A stretch of 64,000 bases of DNA from Candidatus Corynebacterium faecigallinarum (GCA_019120175.1 DWVP01000005.1:1-64000), one strand, 5' to 3'; positions 1 through 9,690 are shown, counted from the first letter of the stretch. The notes: generated by a model not told the origin, from the sequence alone. Translations and numbers: made by a program.

Positions 1-72
1 CCCCCAACCTCCCCCGCCGTCCCCGCCCCGGTCCCCGGGGCATTCCATCCCACGTTTGAAGGAGAAACCATC

Positions 73-237
73 ATGTGCCGACCGATCACCTGCAAGAAAT
101 GCGGAAAAACCACCTGGGCCGGCTGCGGCATACACGTCGACCAGGTCATGGCCGGCGTCCCGGAATCCGACCGCTGCGCCGGCCACCCTAAAGAGCCCTC
201 CGAAGGAGGTTTCTTCGCCAGGATCCTCGGCCGGTAG
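73..237 (+). CDS. small Cys-rich zinc-ribbon-like protein (54 aa)
   Basis: The reading frame from ATG 73 gives a 54-residue protein starting MCRPITCKKCGKTTWAGCG. Cysteines at residues 2, 7, 10, 18 and 35 with His21 and His38 suggest a small zinc-binding fold. Small proteins starting with this MCRPI(T)CxxCGKxTWxGCG pattern are common in actinobacteria and are uncharacterised; that family statement is from memory. The start is supported by an AAGGAG ribosome site about eight bases upstream. The gene converges with nrdF, which ends 40 bases downstream. No function is assigned; Zn binding is an inference from the Cys spacing. Confidence 0.8.
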   Translation: MCRPITCKKCGKTTWAGCGIHVDQVMAGVPESDRCAGHPKEPSEGGFFARILGR

Positions 238-277
238 CCACCTGCCACCGGACGAGACACCACCGCGGTGACTGGGA

Positions 278-1702
<1,425 letters not shown>

Positions 1703-2209
1703 GTGAATGTCATGAGCATCAACGAGAAGTTCCAAGAAGCCCTGAACAAGCAGGTCGTCGCCGAGCACCAGGCGTCCCTGATCTACTCCCAGCTTTCCTA
1801 CGAGATGGACCGCCTCTCCTTCCTGGGCATGCGCGACTGGTTCCGCGCCCAGGCCGACGAGGAGCGCGAGCACGCCGCCAAGTTCGCCGAGCACCTGCTC
1901 GACCGCGAAGCGCGTGTCGACCTCACCGACATCGAGCTGCCGTCCCTGAAGATCGCCACCCCGCTCGACGCCTTTGAGGCTGCCCTGGCGCACGAGCAGA
2001 AGGTCTCCGAGCTGATCCGCAACCTCGCCCGCACCGCGGACGAGACCGGTGACATCGACTCCCGTCAGCTGATCAACTTCTTCCTCGCCGAGCAGATCGA
2101 GGAAGAGTCCACCGTCAACGACATCATCGACTGGATCAAGACCGTCGGCAACGACGGCTCCGGCCTGCTGCGCATCGATGCCAAGCTCGGCGGCCGCAGC
2201 TCCGAGTAG
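1703..2209 (+). CDS. ftn: ferritin (iron storage)
   Basis: Ferritin-family protein that oxidises Fe(II) and stores ferric iron in a 24-subunit cage. The 168-aa chain has the four-helix-bundle ferroxidase residues: Glu in the VVAEHQAS and ADEEREHAAKF segments, the latter an ExxH motif, with further Glu in LAEQIEEES. The start is uncertain: GTG 1703 or ATG 1712 (giving MSINEKF...). Neither has a well-spaced ribosome site; the nearest purine-rich stretch (GAGAGAGG, about 1678-1685) is 17 or more bases away. The gene is divergent from nrdF, an arrangement also seen next to nrdF in C. glutamicum, and is probably under DtxR control. Confidence 0.95.
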   Translation: MNVMSINEKFQEALNKQVVAEHQASLIYSQLSYEMDRLSFLGMRDWFRAQADEEREHAAKFAEHLLDREARVDLTDIELPSLKIATPLDAFEAALAHEQKVSELIRNLARTADETGDIDSRQLINFFLAEQIEEESTVNDIIDWIKTVGNDGSGLLRIDAKLGGRSSE

Positions 2210-2214
2210 TCCCT

Positions 2215-2234
2215 GCAGTACTGCGCAGTACTGC
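2215..2234. repeat. perfect 20-bp palindrome just after ftn
   Basis: GCAGTACTGCGCAGTACTGC equals its own reverse complement and begins six bases after the ftn stop codon. It could be a small terminator hairpin or a protein-binding palindrome; no T-run follows it. Confidence 0.6.
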
Positions 2235-2331
2235 GGTAGTCACCGCCGCACCATCCGACATCCCGGACTGCGGGAGTGCCCCGGCCGCCGCCGGGGACGT
2301 ATCCCCTCTCCCCCCCGATGCTCGCTTGACG

Positions 2332-2401
2332 AACAACCACATTCGATCGAGAATCCGCCGAACGACTCCGTTCAGAAGATTCTCGATCGAATGTGGTTGT
2401 T
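2332..2401. repeat. long perfect inverted repeat between ftn and nrdE
   Basis: Two 24-base arms (2332-2355 and 2378-2401) are exact reverse complements around a 22-base spacer that itself contains a GAACG/CGTTC pair. It lies between the convergent genes ftn and nrdE and ends 14 bases from the nrdE stop. A bidirectional transcription terminator is the simplest reading, although neither side has a clear T-run. A small palindromic element (REP- or MITE-like) is the alternative. Confidence 0.75.
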
Positions 2402-2415
2402 CTGGTTTGAGGGTT

Positions 2416-4575
2416 TTACAGCATGCAGGACACGCAGCCCTCAACCTCGGTACCGGTCAACGCCGTCTGACGCAGCCGGATGTAGTACAACGTCTTGATA
2501 CCCTTACGCCACGCGTAGATCTGCGCCTTGTTGATGTCACGCGTGCTGGCCGAATCCGGGAAGAACAACGTCAACGACAACCCCTGGTCCACGTACTTCG
2601 TCGCCACCGCATAAGTGTCGATGGTCTTCTCGTACCCGATCTCGTAGGCATCGGCGAAGAACTCCAGGTTGTCATTGGTCATATGCGGCGCCGGGTAGTA
2701 GACGCGACCGATCTTGCCCTCCTTACGGATCTCGATCTTGCTGGCGATCGGGTGGATCGACGACGTCGAGTTGTTGATGTAGGAGATCGAGCCGGTCGGC
2801 GGCACAGCCTGCAGGTTCCGGTTGTACAGACCATGGGCAGCCACCGACGCCTTCAGCTCGGCCCAGTCCTCCACGCTCGGGGTGTGGATCGTGGAACCGG
2901 CGAAGATCTCCTTGACCCGCTCGGTGGTCGGCTGGAACTCAGCCGGGTCGTAACGGTCGAAGAACGCACCGGAGGCGTACTCCGAGTTCTCGAAGTTCGC
3001 GAACCGCACCCCGCGCTCACGGGCGATCGTGTTCGACGCCTTCAGGCACTCGTACATCACCGCCGCGAAGTAGGCGTTGGTGAAGTCCAGGCCCTCCTCC
3101 GAGCCGTAGTGGATGCGCTCCCGACCCAGGAAACCGTGCAGGTTCATCTGCCCCAACCCGATGGCGTGCGAACCGTTGTTGCCCTCACGGATCGACGGCA
3201 CCGAATCAATCGACGTCTGGTCCGACACCGCAGTCAAACCACGGATCGCGGTCTCAATCGTGGTCGAGAAATCCGCCGAATCCACCGCCGCAGCGATGTT
3301 CATCGACCCCAGGTTGCAGGAGATGTCCTCACCGATGTGCGAGTACGTCAGATCCGCGTTGAACACGCTCGGGGTGGAGACCTGCAGGATCTCCGAACAC
3401 AGGTTGGAGTGGGTGATCCGACCCTCGATCGGGTTCGCCCGGTTCACCGTGTCCTCGTACATGATGTACGGGTAACCCGACTCGAACTGGATCTCGGCGA
3501 GGGTCTGGAAGAACTGGCGGGCATTGATCTTCTTCTTGTGGATCCGCGGATCCTCCACCATCTCCTCGTAATGCTCGGTGACGCTCACATCGGCGAAGGG
3601 CTTGCCGTAGATCCTCTCGACGTCATAGGGGGAGAACAGGTACATGTCGTCATTACGCCGCGCCAGCTCGAAGGTGATGTCCGGGATCACCACACCCAAC
3701 GACAGGGTCTTGATGCGGATCTTCTCGTCGGCGTTCTCCCGCTTGGTGTCCAAAAAACGCATGATGTCGGGGTGGTGGGCGTTCAGGTACACCGCACCGG
3801 CACCCTGACGGGCACCGAGCTGGTTGGCGTAGGAGAAGGAGTCCTCCAGCAGCTTCATCACCGGGATGACACCGGAGCTCTGGTTCTCGATGTGCTTGAT
3901 CGGGGCCCCGGCCTCACGCACATTGGACAGCAGCAGGGCGACACCACCACCGCGCTTGGACAGCTGCAGCGCGGAGTTTATGGAGCGTCCGATGGACTCC
4001 ATGTTGTCCTCGATGCGCAGCAAGAAGCAGGACACCGGCTCGCCGCGCTGGGCCTTGCCGATGTTCAGGAACGTCGGGGTGGCCGGCTGGAAGCGGCCCT
4101 CGATGATCTCGTCGACGAGGTTCTCGGCCATCGCCCGGTCACCGTCGGCCAGCCCGAGGGCGACCATGCACACCCGGTCCTCGTAACGCTCGAGGTAGCG
4201 TCGGCCGTCGAAGGTCTTCAGGGTGTAGGAGGTGTAGTACTTGAACGCGCCGAGGAAGGTCTGGAACCGGAACTTGTGGGCGTAGGCCCGCTTGAACAGG
4301 GCCTTGATGAACCCGAAGTCGTACTTGTCGATCACCTGCGGGTCGTAGTACTTGTTGTCGACGAGGTAGCCGATCTTTTCTTCCAGGTCGTGGAAGTAGA
4401 CGGTGTTCTGGTTGACGTGCTGCAGGAAGTACTGGTTGGCGGCTTCGCGGTCCTTGTCGAACTGGATGTTGCCGTCAGCGTCGTACAGGTTCAGCAACGC
4501 GTTGAGCGAGTGATAGTCGAGCTGCTCCGCCGTGTCGACGGGCTCTGCGACTGTCTTGCCGAGATCAGTGGTCAT
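2416..4575 (-). CDS. nrdE: class Ib ribonucleotide reductase alpha subunit NrdE
   Basis: Catalytic large subunit that reduces ribonucleoside diphosphates to deoxyribonucleotides with NrdF. The 719-aa length is typical. Redox cysteines are Cys183 ([11 protein letters not shown]) and Cys420 ([10 protein letters not shown]); the radical-site triad N391-L-C393-S-E395 is intact; the swivelling C-terminal pair is Cys714/Cys717 (CVSCML). Start ATG 4575. It is the last gene of a leftward cluster nrdH, MFS gene, nrdI, nrdE. An 80-bp gap separates it from nrdI. Confidence 0.97.
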   Translation of the reverse strand: MTTDLGKTVAEPVDTAEQLDYHSLNALLNLYDADGNIQFDKDREAANQYFLQHVNQNTVYFHDLEEKIGYLVDNKYYDPQVIDKYDFGFIKALFKRAYAHKFRFQTFLGAFKYYTSYTLKTFDGRRYLERYEDRVCMVALGLADGDRAMAENLVDEIIEGRFQPATPTFLNIGKAQRGEPVSCFLLRIEDNMESIGRSINSALQLSKRGGGVALLLSNVREAGAPIKHIENQSSGVIPVMKLLEDSFSYANQLGARQGAGAVYLNAHHPDIMRFLDTKRENADEKIRIKTLSLGVVIPDITFELARRNDDMYLFSPYDVERIYGKPFADVSVTEHYEEMVEDPRIHKKKINARQFFQTLAEIQFESGYPYIMYEDTVNRANPIEGRITHSNLCSEILQVSTPSVFNADLTYSHIGEDISCNLGSMNIAAAVDSADFSTTIETAIRGLTAVSDQTSIDSVPSIREGNNGSHAIGLGQMNLHGFLGRERIHYGSEEGLDFTNAYFAAVMYECLKASNTIARERGVRFANFENSEYASGAFFDRYDPAEFQPTTERVKEIFAGSTIHTPSVEDWAELKASVAAHGLYNRNLQAVPPTGSISYINNSTSSIHPIASKIEIRKEGKIGRVYYPAPHMTNDNLEFFADAYEIGYEKTIDTYAVATKYVDQGLSLTLFFPDSASTRDINKAQIYAWRKGIKTLYYIRLRQTALTGTEVEGCVSCML

Positions 4576-4656
4576 TCTTACCCCTTAGTGCTCTGCGCTC
4601 CACGATGGCTGGCGCATATCTGTTCATGTCTACCGTGTCGTCTCTTGCTCTGCCAC

Positions 4657-5121
4657 TCAGGTCACGGTGGCCCCGCTGACCTGCCGGGAGTCCCAGCGCC
4701 CCTCGGCCCGCAACGATTCCTCGAACTCCTCGAGTCCCTCACTGACCCGCTCGACGTCGGTCGGGGTGCCCATCAGCTCGAAGCGGTAAAGGTAGGGAAC
4801 CTGGCACTTCGCGGAGATGATGTCACCCGCCTTGCAGAAGTCCTCGCCGAAGTTGATGTTGCCCGCGGCGATGACCCCGCGCAGCAGCTCCCGGTTGGAC
4901 GGGTCGTTGAGGAACTGAATGACCTGTTTCGGCACCGGACGGGAATTGCCGCCGGTGCTTGACGCCCCACCTCCATAGGTCGGGCACACCAGCACGAACG
5001 GTTCGTCGACCGTCAGTGGCGCATCGGCACGGCGCAGCGGGATGCGTGCGGCGGGGATATCGAGCTTCTGGACGAACCGTTCGGTGTTCCGGGTGGTGGA
5101 GGAGAAGTAGACGATGAACAT
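4657..5121 (-). CDS. nrdI: flavodoxin-like ribonucleotide reductase activator NrdI
   Basis: Flavoprotein that delivers the oxidant needed to assemble the dimanganese-tyrosyl radical in NrdF. The 154-aa chain begins [20 protein letters not shown], with the flavodoxin FMN-phosphate loop SSTTRNT, and contains the conserved TYGGG segment. AAAGGAG precedes ATG 5121 and overlaps the 3' end of the upstream MFS gene (12-base gap), so the two are probably translationally linked. Its partners nrdE (downstream) and nrdF (elsewhere in the window) support the call. Confidence 0.95.
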   Translation of the reverse strand: MFIVYFSSTTRNTERFVQKLDIPAARIPLRRADAPLTVDEPFVLVCPTYGGGASSTGGNSRPVPKQVIQFLNDPSNRELLRGVIAAGNINFGEDFCKAGDIISAKCQVPYLYRFELMGTPTDVERVSEGLEEFEESLRAEGRWDSRQVSGATVT

Positions 5122-5133
5122 GGTGACTCCTTT

Positions 5134-6501
5134 CTACTGTGTAACAACCGGTTGGGTGGCGAAACGGGCAGGAACGTATTTCAGGAAGGACGGGACCAGT
5201 GCGATGGCGATGAGCGTCCCGACCACCACGGCGACACCGCCGGCCAGGGTGGCCATGCCCGCTCCCCAGGACGCACCGGCCCAACCGTGCAGCATGTCCG
5301 CCAGTCGCGGGCCGCCGGCGACGACGATGAGGAACACACCCTGCAGTCGTCCGCGCATGTGGTCGTCGACGGCCTCCTGCAGCATCGCCGAGCGCTGCAC
5401 CGAGGAGAACATGTCGACCAGTCCGCCGAAGACGAAGGCGATGACCGCGACCCAGGCCCACAGGCCGGCGCGTCCGTCCGCCAGCATCACTGCGGCGCCC
5501 ATGACGATGATCGCGACACCCCACAGCAGCACCGAGACGACGATGCCGAGACCCTGGCGTCGCAGCCGGGTCACCGTTCCGGAGAACACGCCTCCCAGGA
5601 CCGCGCCGGCGGGTACGGCGGCGTACAGCAGGGCCAGGAACAGCCCGCCCTCACCGGACTCGCCGAAGTCGACGGTGGACATCTGCGGGATCAAGGCGCG
5701 TGGCATGCCGAAGACCATGGCGATGAGGTCGATGATGAAACTCATCAACAGAATCGGCATCGCGGCGAGGAAGACGAATCCCTCGATGATGCTGCGGAAT
5801 CCTGGGGTCTTGCGTTGTCTGCCGTTGCGCCGCACCGCACGGGCACCGTCCGGGGTGTCCACCGGCAAAGCAGGCAGGGCGATGACCGCCCACAGTGTCG
5901 CCAGGAGGCAGACCGCGTCGATGAAGTACAACCATGCGAAGCCGGTCAGCGGCATCAGCAGACCACCGAGCACCGGGCCCACCACCGCGCCAGCCTGCTG
6001 GACGGTCATGTTCAGCGAGGTTGCCGCGGCGATGGAACCGTCCGGCACGATCCGGGCGGTCACCGCGGTACGGGTGGGCTGGTTGACGGCGAAGAAGGCC
6101 TGCTGCAGGGCGAAGATCCACAGGATCAGCCAGACGTTGTCGAGACCTGCTGCTGCCTGGGCCCAGAATGCCACGGCGGTGACGATGAGACCGACAGTGG
6201 TGATGACCAGGAGTTTCCGGCGGTCCATCATATCGGCCAGGGCACCGCCGTAGAGACCGAAGATCACCAGGGGCACCAGGCCGAACGCTCCGGCGAGGCC
6301 GACGTAGGCAGAGCTGTCGGTGATGACGTAGATCTGCATCGGCACGACGATGACGTTGAGCTGGGCACCGATGACGGTGATGATGTTGGCGATCCAGAGG
6401 CGTTTGAACTCCGGCGACCGCAACGGTGTCGTATCGGCCAGCATCGACCGGAACACCGAGCGTCCGGCTCTACGCCGCGGCCTTTCCGGACGAGCCATCA
6501 T
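5134..6501 (-). CDS. MFS exporter inserted within the nrd cluster
   Basis: A 455-residue major facilitator protein with about 12 predicted membrane segments, starting after an Arg-rich N-terminus. The stretch PEFKRLWIANIITVIG and the loop GGALADMMDRRKLLVIT (motif-A like) resemble the EntS/MFS_3 group of small-molecule or siderophore exporters. It ends 12 bases before nrdI and lies about 100 bp after nrdH, separated from nrdH by a terminator-like hairpin. The substrate cannot be told from sequence. Two adjacent ATGs (6501, 6498) are possible starts; an AGGTGG lies upstream. Confidence 0.85.
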   Translation of the reverse strand: MMARPERPRRRAGRSVFRSMLADTTPLRSPEFKRLWIANIITVIGAQLNVIVVPMQIYVITDSSAYVGLAGAFGLVPLVIFGLYGGALADMMDRRKLLVITTVGLIVTAVAFWAQAAAGLDNVWLILWIFALQQAFFAVNQPTRTAVTARIVPDGSIAAATSLNMTVQQAGAVVGPVLGGLLMPLTGFAWLYFIDAVCLLATLWAVIALPALPVDTPDGARAVRRNGRQRKTPGFRSIIEGFVFLAAMPILLMSFIIDLIAMVFGMPRALIPQMSTVDFGESGEGGLFLALLYAAVPAGAVLGGVFSGTVTRLRRQGLGIVVSVLLWGVAIIVMGAAVMLADGRAGLWAWVAVIAFVFGGLVDMFSSVQRSAMLQEAVDDHMRGRLQGVFLIVVAGGPRLADMLHGWAGASWGAGMATLAGGVAVVVGTLIAIALVPSFLKYVPARFATQPVVTQ

Positions 6502-6557
6502 GGATGTGCACCACCTGTAGGAGGAAGATCAGCGGGGAGGGGTTCAGCACATAGAGA

Positions 6558-6585
6558 AAGGACGCTGCCAGCCGGCAGCGCCCTT
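6558..6585 (-). terminator. terminator-like hairpin between nrdH and the MFS gene
   Basis: On the minus strand a 12-bp stem with one mismatch and a 4-base loop is followed by a T-rich stretch (CCTTTCTCT). It lies just after the nrdH stop. It would reduce read-through from nrdH into the MFS-nrdI-nrdE genes. Confidence 0.6.
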
Positions 6586-6606
6586 CCCAATGTCGCGGGT
6601 GGCGGG

Positions 6607-6837
6607 TCAGGCCGCTGCGGCGCTGAGCGCCTTGATGCGGTCCGGGCGGAAGCCCGACCAGTGGGATTCGCCGGCGACCACGACCGGTGCCTGCAGGTGT
6701 CCGAGGGCCATCACGTAGTCCCGGGCCTCGTCGTCGAGGCTGATGTCTACCATCTCGTAGTCAACGCCGGCCTTGTCCAGGGCCTTCTTGGTGGCGGTGC
6801 ACTGGACGCAAGCGGGCTTGGTGTAGACGGTGATCAT
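6607..6837 (-). CDS. nrdH: glutaredoxin-like electron donor NrdH
   Basis: A 76-aa redoxin that reduces NrdE and is itself reduced by thioredoxin reductase. It has the hallmark CVQC active site (Cys10, Cys13) after MITVYTKPA and the NrdH signature WSGFRPDRI near the C-terminus. It is the first gene of the cluster; two NrdR-like boxes lie 180-250 bp upstream. An AGGGAGA motif precedes ATG 6837. Confidence 0.96.
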   Translation of the reverse strand: MITVYTKPACVQCTATKKALDKAGVDYEMVDISLDDEARDYVMALGHLQAPVVVAGESHWSGFRPDRIKALSAAAA

Positions 6838-7264
6838 CGTGAAGTCTCCCTGGAAGTTCGAGGCTGGATGGGGATGGAGTACGTGGTCGAAATAGGTGGC
6901 GAGTCAAGGTCTTGCTGCCCGGCGTACCGGGCGGTGTGAAGACGACCCTACACCGGGACGCGCGGGCCACACAACCCAAAAGGACACGAGATATGGGGGT
7001 AATAACAAGGGTCGAACACTACATATGGTACTTACAAGGTGCGTATTCGCAGGTGGCCGATCAAGCCCGGCACTACATGTGGTGGCTGAAAAACATGGAG
7101 GTAATTTTATCCACCGCAGTATTTTCCGTATCCTCCGTATCCTCCGCCCCCCCCCCGGGGGACGCCCGGCGCATACGACAACACCCCTCCCGCTGCCGTC
7201 CCCGAGAGGACGATGAGCGGAAGGGGTGTTCGCAGTGAAAACCGCGCGGTGCGGGACCGGCGTC
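6838..7264. other. nrdH upstream region
   Basis: A 427-bp gene-free stretch between nrdH and rpmJ (both leftward). It holds the two NrdR-like boxes, a run of nine C's at about 7148-7156, a repeated CGTATCCTC and a hairpin (AACACCCCT 7180-7188 with AGGGGTGTT 7222-7230) that may end rpmJ transcription. Confidence 0.5.
7016..7085. promoter_or_regulatory. two NrdR-box-like sites upstream of nrdH
   Basis: ACACTACATATGGTAC (7016-7031) and GCACTACATGTGGTGG (7070-7085) share the core ACTACATRTGGT and resemble the NrdR consensus acaCwAtATaTwGtgt (about 12/16 for the first). NrdR represses ribonucleotide reductase genes in actinobacteria. The centre-to-centre spacing of 54 bp is longer than the usual 31-32 bp, so cooperative binding is less certain. 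Confidence 0.55.
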
Positions 7265-7387
7265 CTAGCCCTGGCGAGCCTTGAAACGCGGGTCACGCTT
7301 GTTGATCACGAAGACCTTGCCGTGGCGACGAACGACCTGGGCGCCCGGCTTGTTCTTCAGCGACCGAAGGGACTTACGAACCTTCAT
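7265..7387 (-). CDS. rpmJ: 50S ribosomal protein L36, zinc-independent paralogue
   Basis: A 40-aa basic protein starting [20 protein letters not shown] and ending in a [20 protein letters not shown] tail. It aligns with L36 but lacks the four Zn ligands (CxxC...C...H) of the usual form, so it is the C-minus (YkgO/RpmJ2) type that replaces the zinc form when zinc is scarce. AAAGGAG lies upstream of ATG 7387. No clear Zur site was recognised. Confidence 0.92.
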   Translation of the reverse strand: MKVRKSLRSLKNKPGAQVVRRHGKVFVINKRDPRFKARQG

Positions 7388-7595
7388 TGGGCGCTCCTTT
7401 CTCGTCATTCGGCCGTGGCTGCGATGTGCAACCCGTCGGCACGGTGTTGATCGGTGTTGACCAGTAGATGATCTTCGCTGTCACCGGAGAAACAACGTCC
7501 GCCCGGTTCCACAGCAAGCAGACCCGGAGGGTTCCGGGTCGCGACACAGCACGAAAGTCTAGCCTGTGGCGGAGCCGAAATCCAAACCGCTGAAG

Positions 7596-7628
7596 TAGCG
7601 ACTGCCTAGCGACTGCCTAGCGACTGCC
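7596..7628. repeat. 11-bp tandem repeat, three copies
   Basis: TAGCGACTGCC is present three times in a row with no spacers, ending 10 bases before the VKOR stop codon on the downstream side of that gene. The role is unknown; slipped-strand expansion is likely. Confidence 0.8.
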
Positions 7629-7638
7629 CAGCACCGGC

Positions 7639-8286
7639 CTAAAACACGAACTGCTGCAGGATCAGCGCCAGGAAACCGAGGTACCAGACCACGAGCACGA
7701 TCAGCGGCATGCCGAATATGGCGCTCGCCCCGGTGGTCACCTCATCGCCCCGGTCCCGCGCACGGGCACGCCCGATCCCCACCACCGTGGTGATGAAAAG
7801 CGGCAGGACAACCGCCCACACCACCATGCAGTAGGGGCACAACGCCTGGATGTCGTAGAGGGCCTCATAGGCCAGCCAGTGGACGAATCCGACGGCAAAC
7901 GCCAGGCCGGCCAGGAAGCCGTACCAGAACCAGGCCCGGAACCGCGCCCCGGCCAGCAGCGCCACGCCGATGCAGATCACCACGGAGAAGCCCACCAGCC
8001 CGATGAACGGGTTGGGGATGCCGAAGGCGGACGCCTGCCCGGAGTTCATCACGTCGGTGCAGGACACCACGTCGTTGATGGTGCAGGCCGGGGAGAAGTC
8101 CGGGTCCTCCATCAGCTTGATCTTGTCGTACATGATCAGACCGGACATGAACAGACCGATGACGCCGAAGAGGGTGGTCGCCCACGCGTACAGCGCGGAC
8201 GCTCCCCACGTCCCCCTGGTGGCCCCTGCCTGGGCTGCGTGAGCTCCCTGGCCCGTCGGATCTGTGGACGCTGCCGTCGTCACCAC
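7639..8286 (-). CDS. vitamin K epoxide reductase family protein (VKOR)
   Basis: Integral membrane thiol oxidase that re-oxidises a DsbA-type partner using a quinone. The chain has several membrane segments; the two redox cysteine pairs are visible as C..TINDVVS..C in a periplasm-facing loop and the CPYC active site in a later helix (ALCPYCMVVW). GTG 8286 is chosen because AGGAG lies a few bases upstream; an ATG at 8349 would add 21 residues without a ribosome site. The likely partner is the DsbA-like protein at 10980-11801. Confidence 0.9.
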   Translation of the reverse strand: MVTTAASTDPTGQGAHAAQAGATRGTWGASALYAWATTLFGVIGLFMSGLIMYDKIKLMEDPDFSPACTINDVVSCTDVMNSGQASAFGIPNPFIGLVGFSVVICIGVALLAGARFRAWFWYGFLAGLAFAVGFVHWLAYEALYDIQALCPYCMVVWAVVLPLFITTVVGIGRARARDRGDEVTTGASAIFGMPLIVLVVWYLGFLALILQQFVF

Positions 8287-8431
8287 TGACACTCCTGTAT
8301 CTTTCGGTTTCCTTGTCCCCCACAATAGTCCCGGCGGAGCCCCGGACATAGGTCACTCACTCCAGCACACCCCCGGTCACCGCGGTCGGTGACCCCCGAC
8401 GGAGATGTCTTGACTGAAGTCAGCACAAGGC

Positions 8432-8947
8432 TCAGGACGTCCGGCGTGACGCCAGACCCACACCGGCAATCACTGCGGCGACGCCCGCCCCGAACGCCAA
8501 TGCCGAGACGCCGAAGGAGGTGACCGAGGTCATCAGCGCCGAGCGCACGGTCGAACCCTGCAGAGCCACTTCGCGGGCCGGGTCGTCCTGCCCCAGTTCG
8601 GCGTAGGTCTTCCCGTCTGTGGATTCGAGGACGCGCTGCTTGACGATGTCCGCCTGGTAGTAGGCGCCGAGGGGACCATCGACCTGCTCGTCGGCGAAGC
8701 GCTCGGCATCGTCGGCGACGGTGACCTGCTCGTCGACAAGCTCACTCTTGACGGTGAACCAGCCAGCCACACCGCCGATGACGAACGCCAGGCCGATGAG
8801 GCCGACGAGCAGACCGGAGATCAGCGGCAGGCTGGCACGGCGGCCGCTCTTGTTTCCGCTCCTGTCGTTACGGAAGGGTGCGGAGGCGCTCTCCGTCTTC
8901 GGCGCGGGGACGGACGTATCGGCGATGTGTCCCCTGGGAATGGGCAT
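8432..8947 (-). CDS. two-helix membrane protein of unknown function
   Basis: A 171-aa protein with a basic N-terminal cytoplasmic stretch, one membrane helix near residues 40-65 (LISGLLVGLIGLAFVIGGVAG), an extracytoplasmic region of about 70 residues and a second helix near the C-terminus rich in Gly/Ala/Val ending ASRRTS. It resembles small corynebacterial membrane proteins sometimes mislabelled LigA; no enzymatic motif is present. Start ATG 8947. Confidence 0.7.
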   Translation of the reverse strand: MPIPRGHIADTSVPAPKTESASAPFRNDRSGNKSGRRASLPLISGLLVGLIGLAFVIGGVAGWFTVKSELVDEQVTVADDAERFADEQVDGPLGAYYQADIVKQRVLESTDGKTYAELGQDDPAREVALQGSTVRSALMTSVTSFGVSALAFGAGVAAVIAGVGLASRRTS

Positions 8948-9167
8948 GATGTTCCTTCAGACAACCACAGGGTTGTTGATGCGTCCATAACCTTCCCGCG
9001 ATACACGACAGCATCACAACGGCCTCTCACCCACCTCACAGCATCACCTACCCACACCAGCTCCCCCATGAACTTCCCCTCCACCACCAGCCTATTTGTG
9101 CGGTCCGCCGGGAATGGGGTAGCTTAAACCTCGTTCGCAACACGGCAGTCACTGCCGAGAAGCGTGC

Positions 9168-9243
9168 GGGGCTATGGCGCAGCTGGTAGCGCACCACACT
9201 GGCAGTGTGGGGGTCAGGGGTTCGAGTCCCCTTAGCTCCACCA
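9168..9243 (+). tRNA. tRNA-Ala (anticodon GGC), copy 1
   Basis: A full cloverleaf can be drawn: acceptor GGGGCTA/TAGCTCC, anticodon arm CCACA-CTGGCAG-TGTGG with anticodon GGC, T-arm AGGGG-TTCGAGT-CCCCT, and an encoded CCA end. Identical to the copy at 9577-9652. A strong hairpin terminator follows at 9261. Confidence 0.96.
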
Positions 9244-9260
9244 GAAGGAAAGACCCTGGG

Positions 9261-9298
9261 AAAGACCCCGGTCGGCCGAAATGCCGACCGGGGTCTTT
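9261..9298 (+). terminator. terminator after tRNA-Ala copy 1
   Basis: A 16-bp perfect stem (9261-9276/9283-9298) with a 6-base loop, ending in CTTTC. The right arm supplies the T-run. Confidence 0.85.
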
Positions 9299-9379
9299 CG
9301 CATTGCGGCCAGACTCCCGCTGTACGGCGCATTGTCGTATCCTTTCGATCCCGAGACACCACATCTCCATGTATCCCGT

Positions 9380-9433
9380 GACTCCTGCTCTCGGTTGCTT
9401 TTCCATGGCCTGCACCAACCGAGAGCAGGAGTC
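9380..9433. repeat. 18-bp perfect inverted repeat between the two tRNA-Ala genes
   Basis: Arms 9380-9397 and 9416-9433 are exact reverse complements around an 18-base spacer containing CCATGG. It does not follow a recognised gene, since the tRNA already has its own terminator. Its architecture resembles the 24-bp repeat at 2332-2401, but the sequences differ. Confidence 0.75.
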
Positions 9434-9576
9434 AGAATGCCACGGCCGCCGGACTGCGCCCCTCCCCTGCGGGGACCGTCGGAGCGCCCTGCCCATTTGG
9501 AGCTTCGCCCGACTGCGTTGTAGTCTATCCCTCGTTCGCAACACTGTGTCCGGAGCTCCGGAACAGCATCGCGTGC

Positions 9577-9652
9577 GGGGCTATGGCGCAGCTGGTAGCG
9601 CACCACACTGGCAGTGTGGGGGTCAGGGGTTCGAGTCCCCTTAGCTCCACCA
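9577..9652 (+). tRNA. tRNA-Ala (anticodon GGC), copy 2
   Basis: Identical over all 76 bases to the gene at 9168-9243 and preceded by the same CCTCGTTCGCAACAC block, with a similar TAGtcTAT/TAGctTAA promoter -10 region. Followed by its own, different, terminator at 9661. Confidence 0.96.
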
Positions 9653-9660
9653 CATGCGGG

Positions 9661-9690
9661 AACCCGCCGGTCACCATCGACCGGCGGGTT
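9661..9690 (+). terminator. terminator after tRNA-Ala copy 2
   Basis: A perfect 12-bp stem (AACCCGCCGGTC with its complement) and a 6-base loop, followed by a TCG. Confidence 0.8.

Noticed and set aside
2326..4962. Long open frame opposite nrdE and nrdI
   Set aside because: Antisense shadow of nrdE, with Val/Leu/Arg/Asp bias typical of a reverse GC-rich reading; no family similarity.
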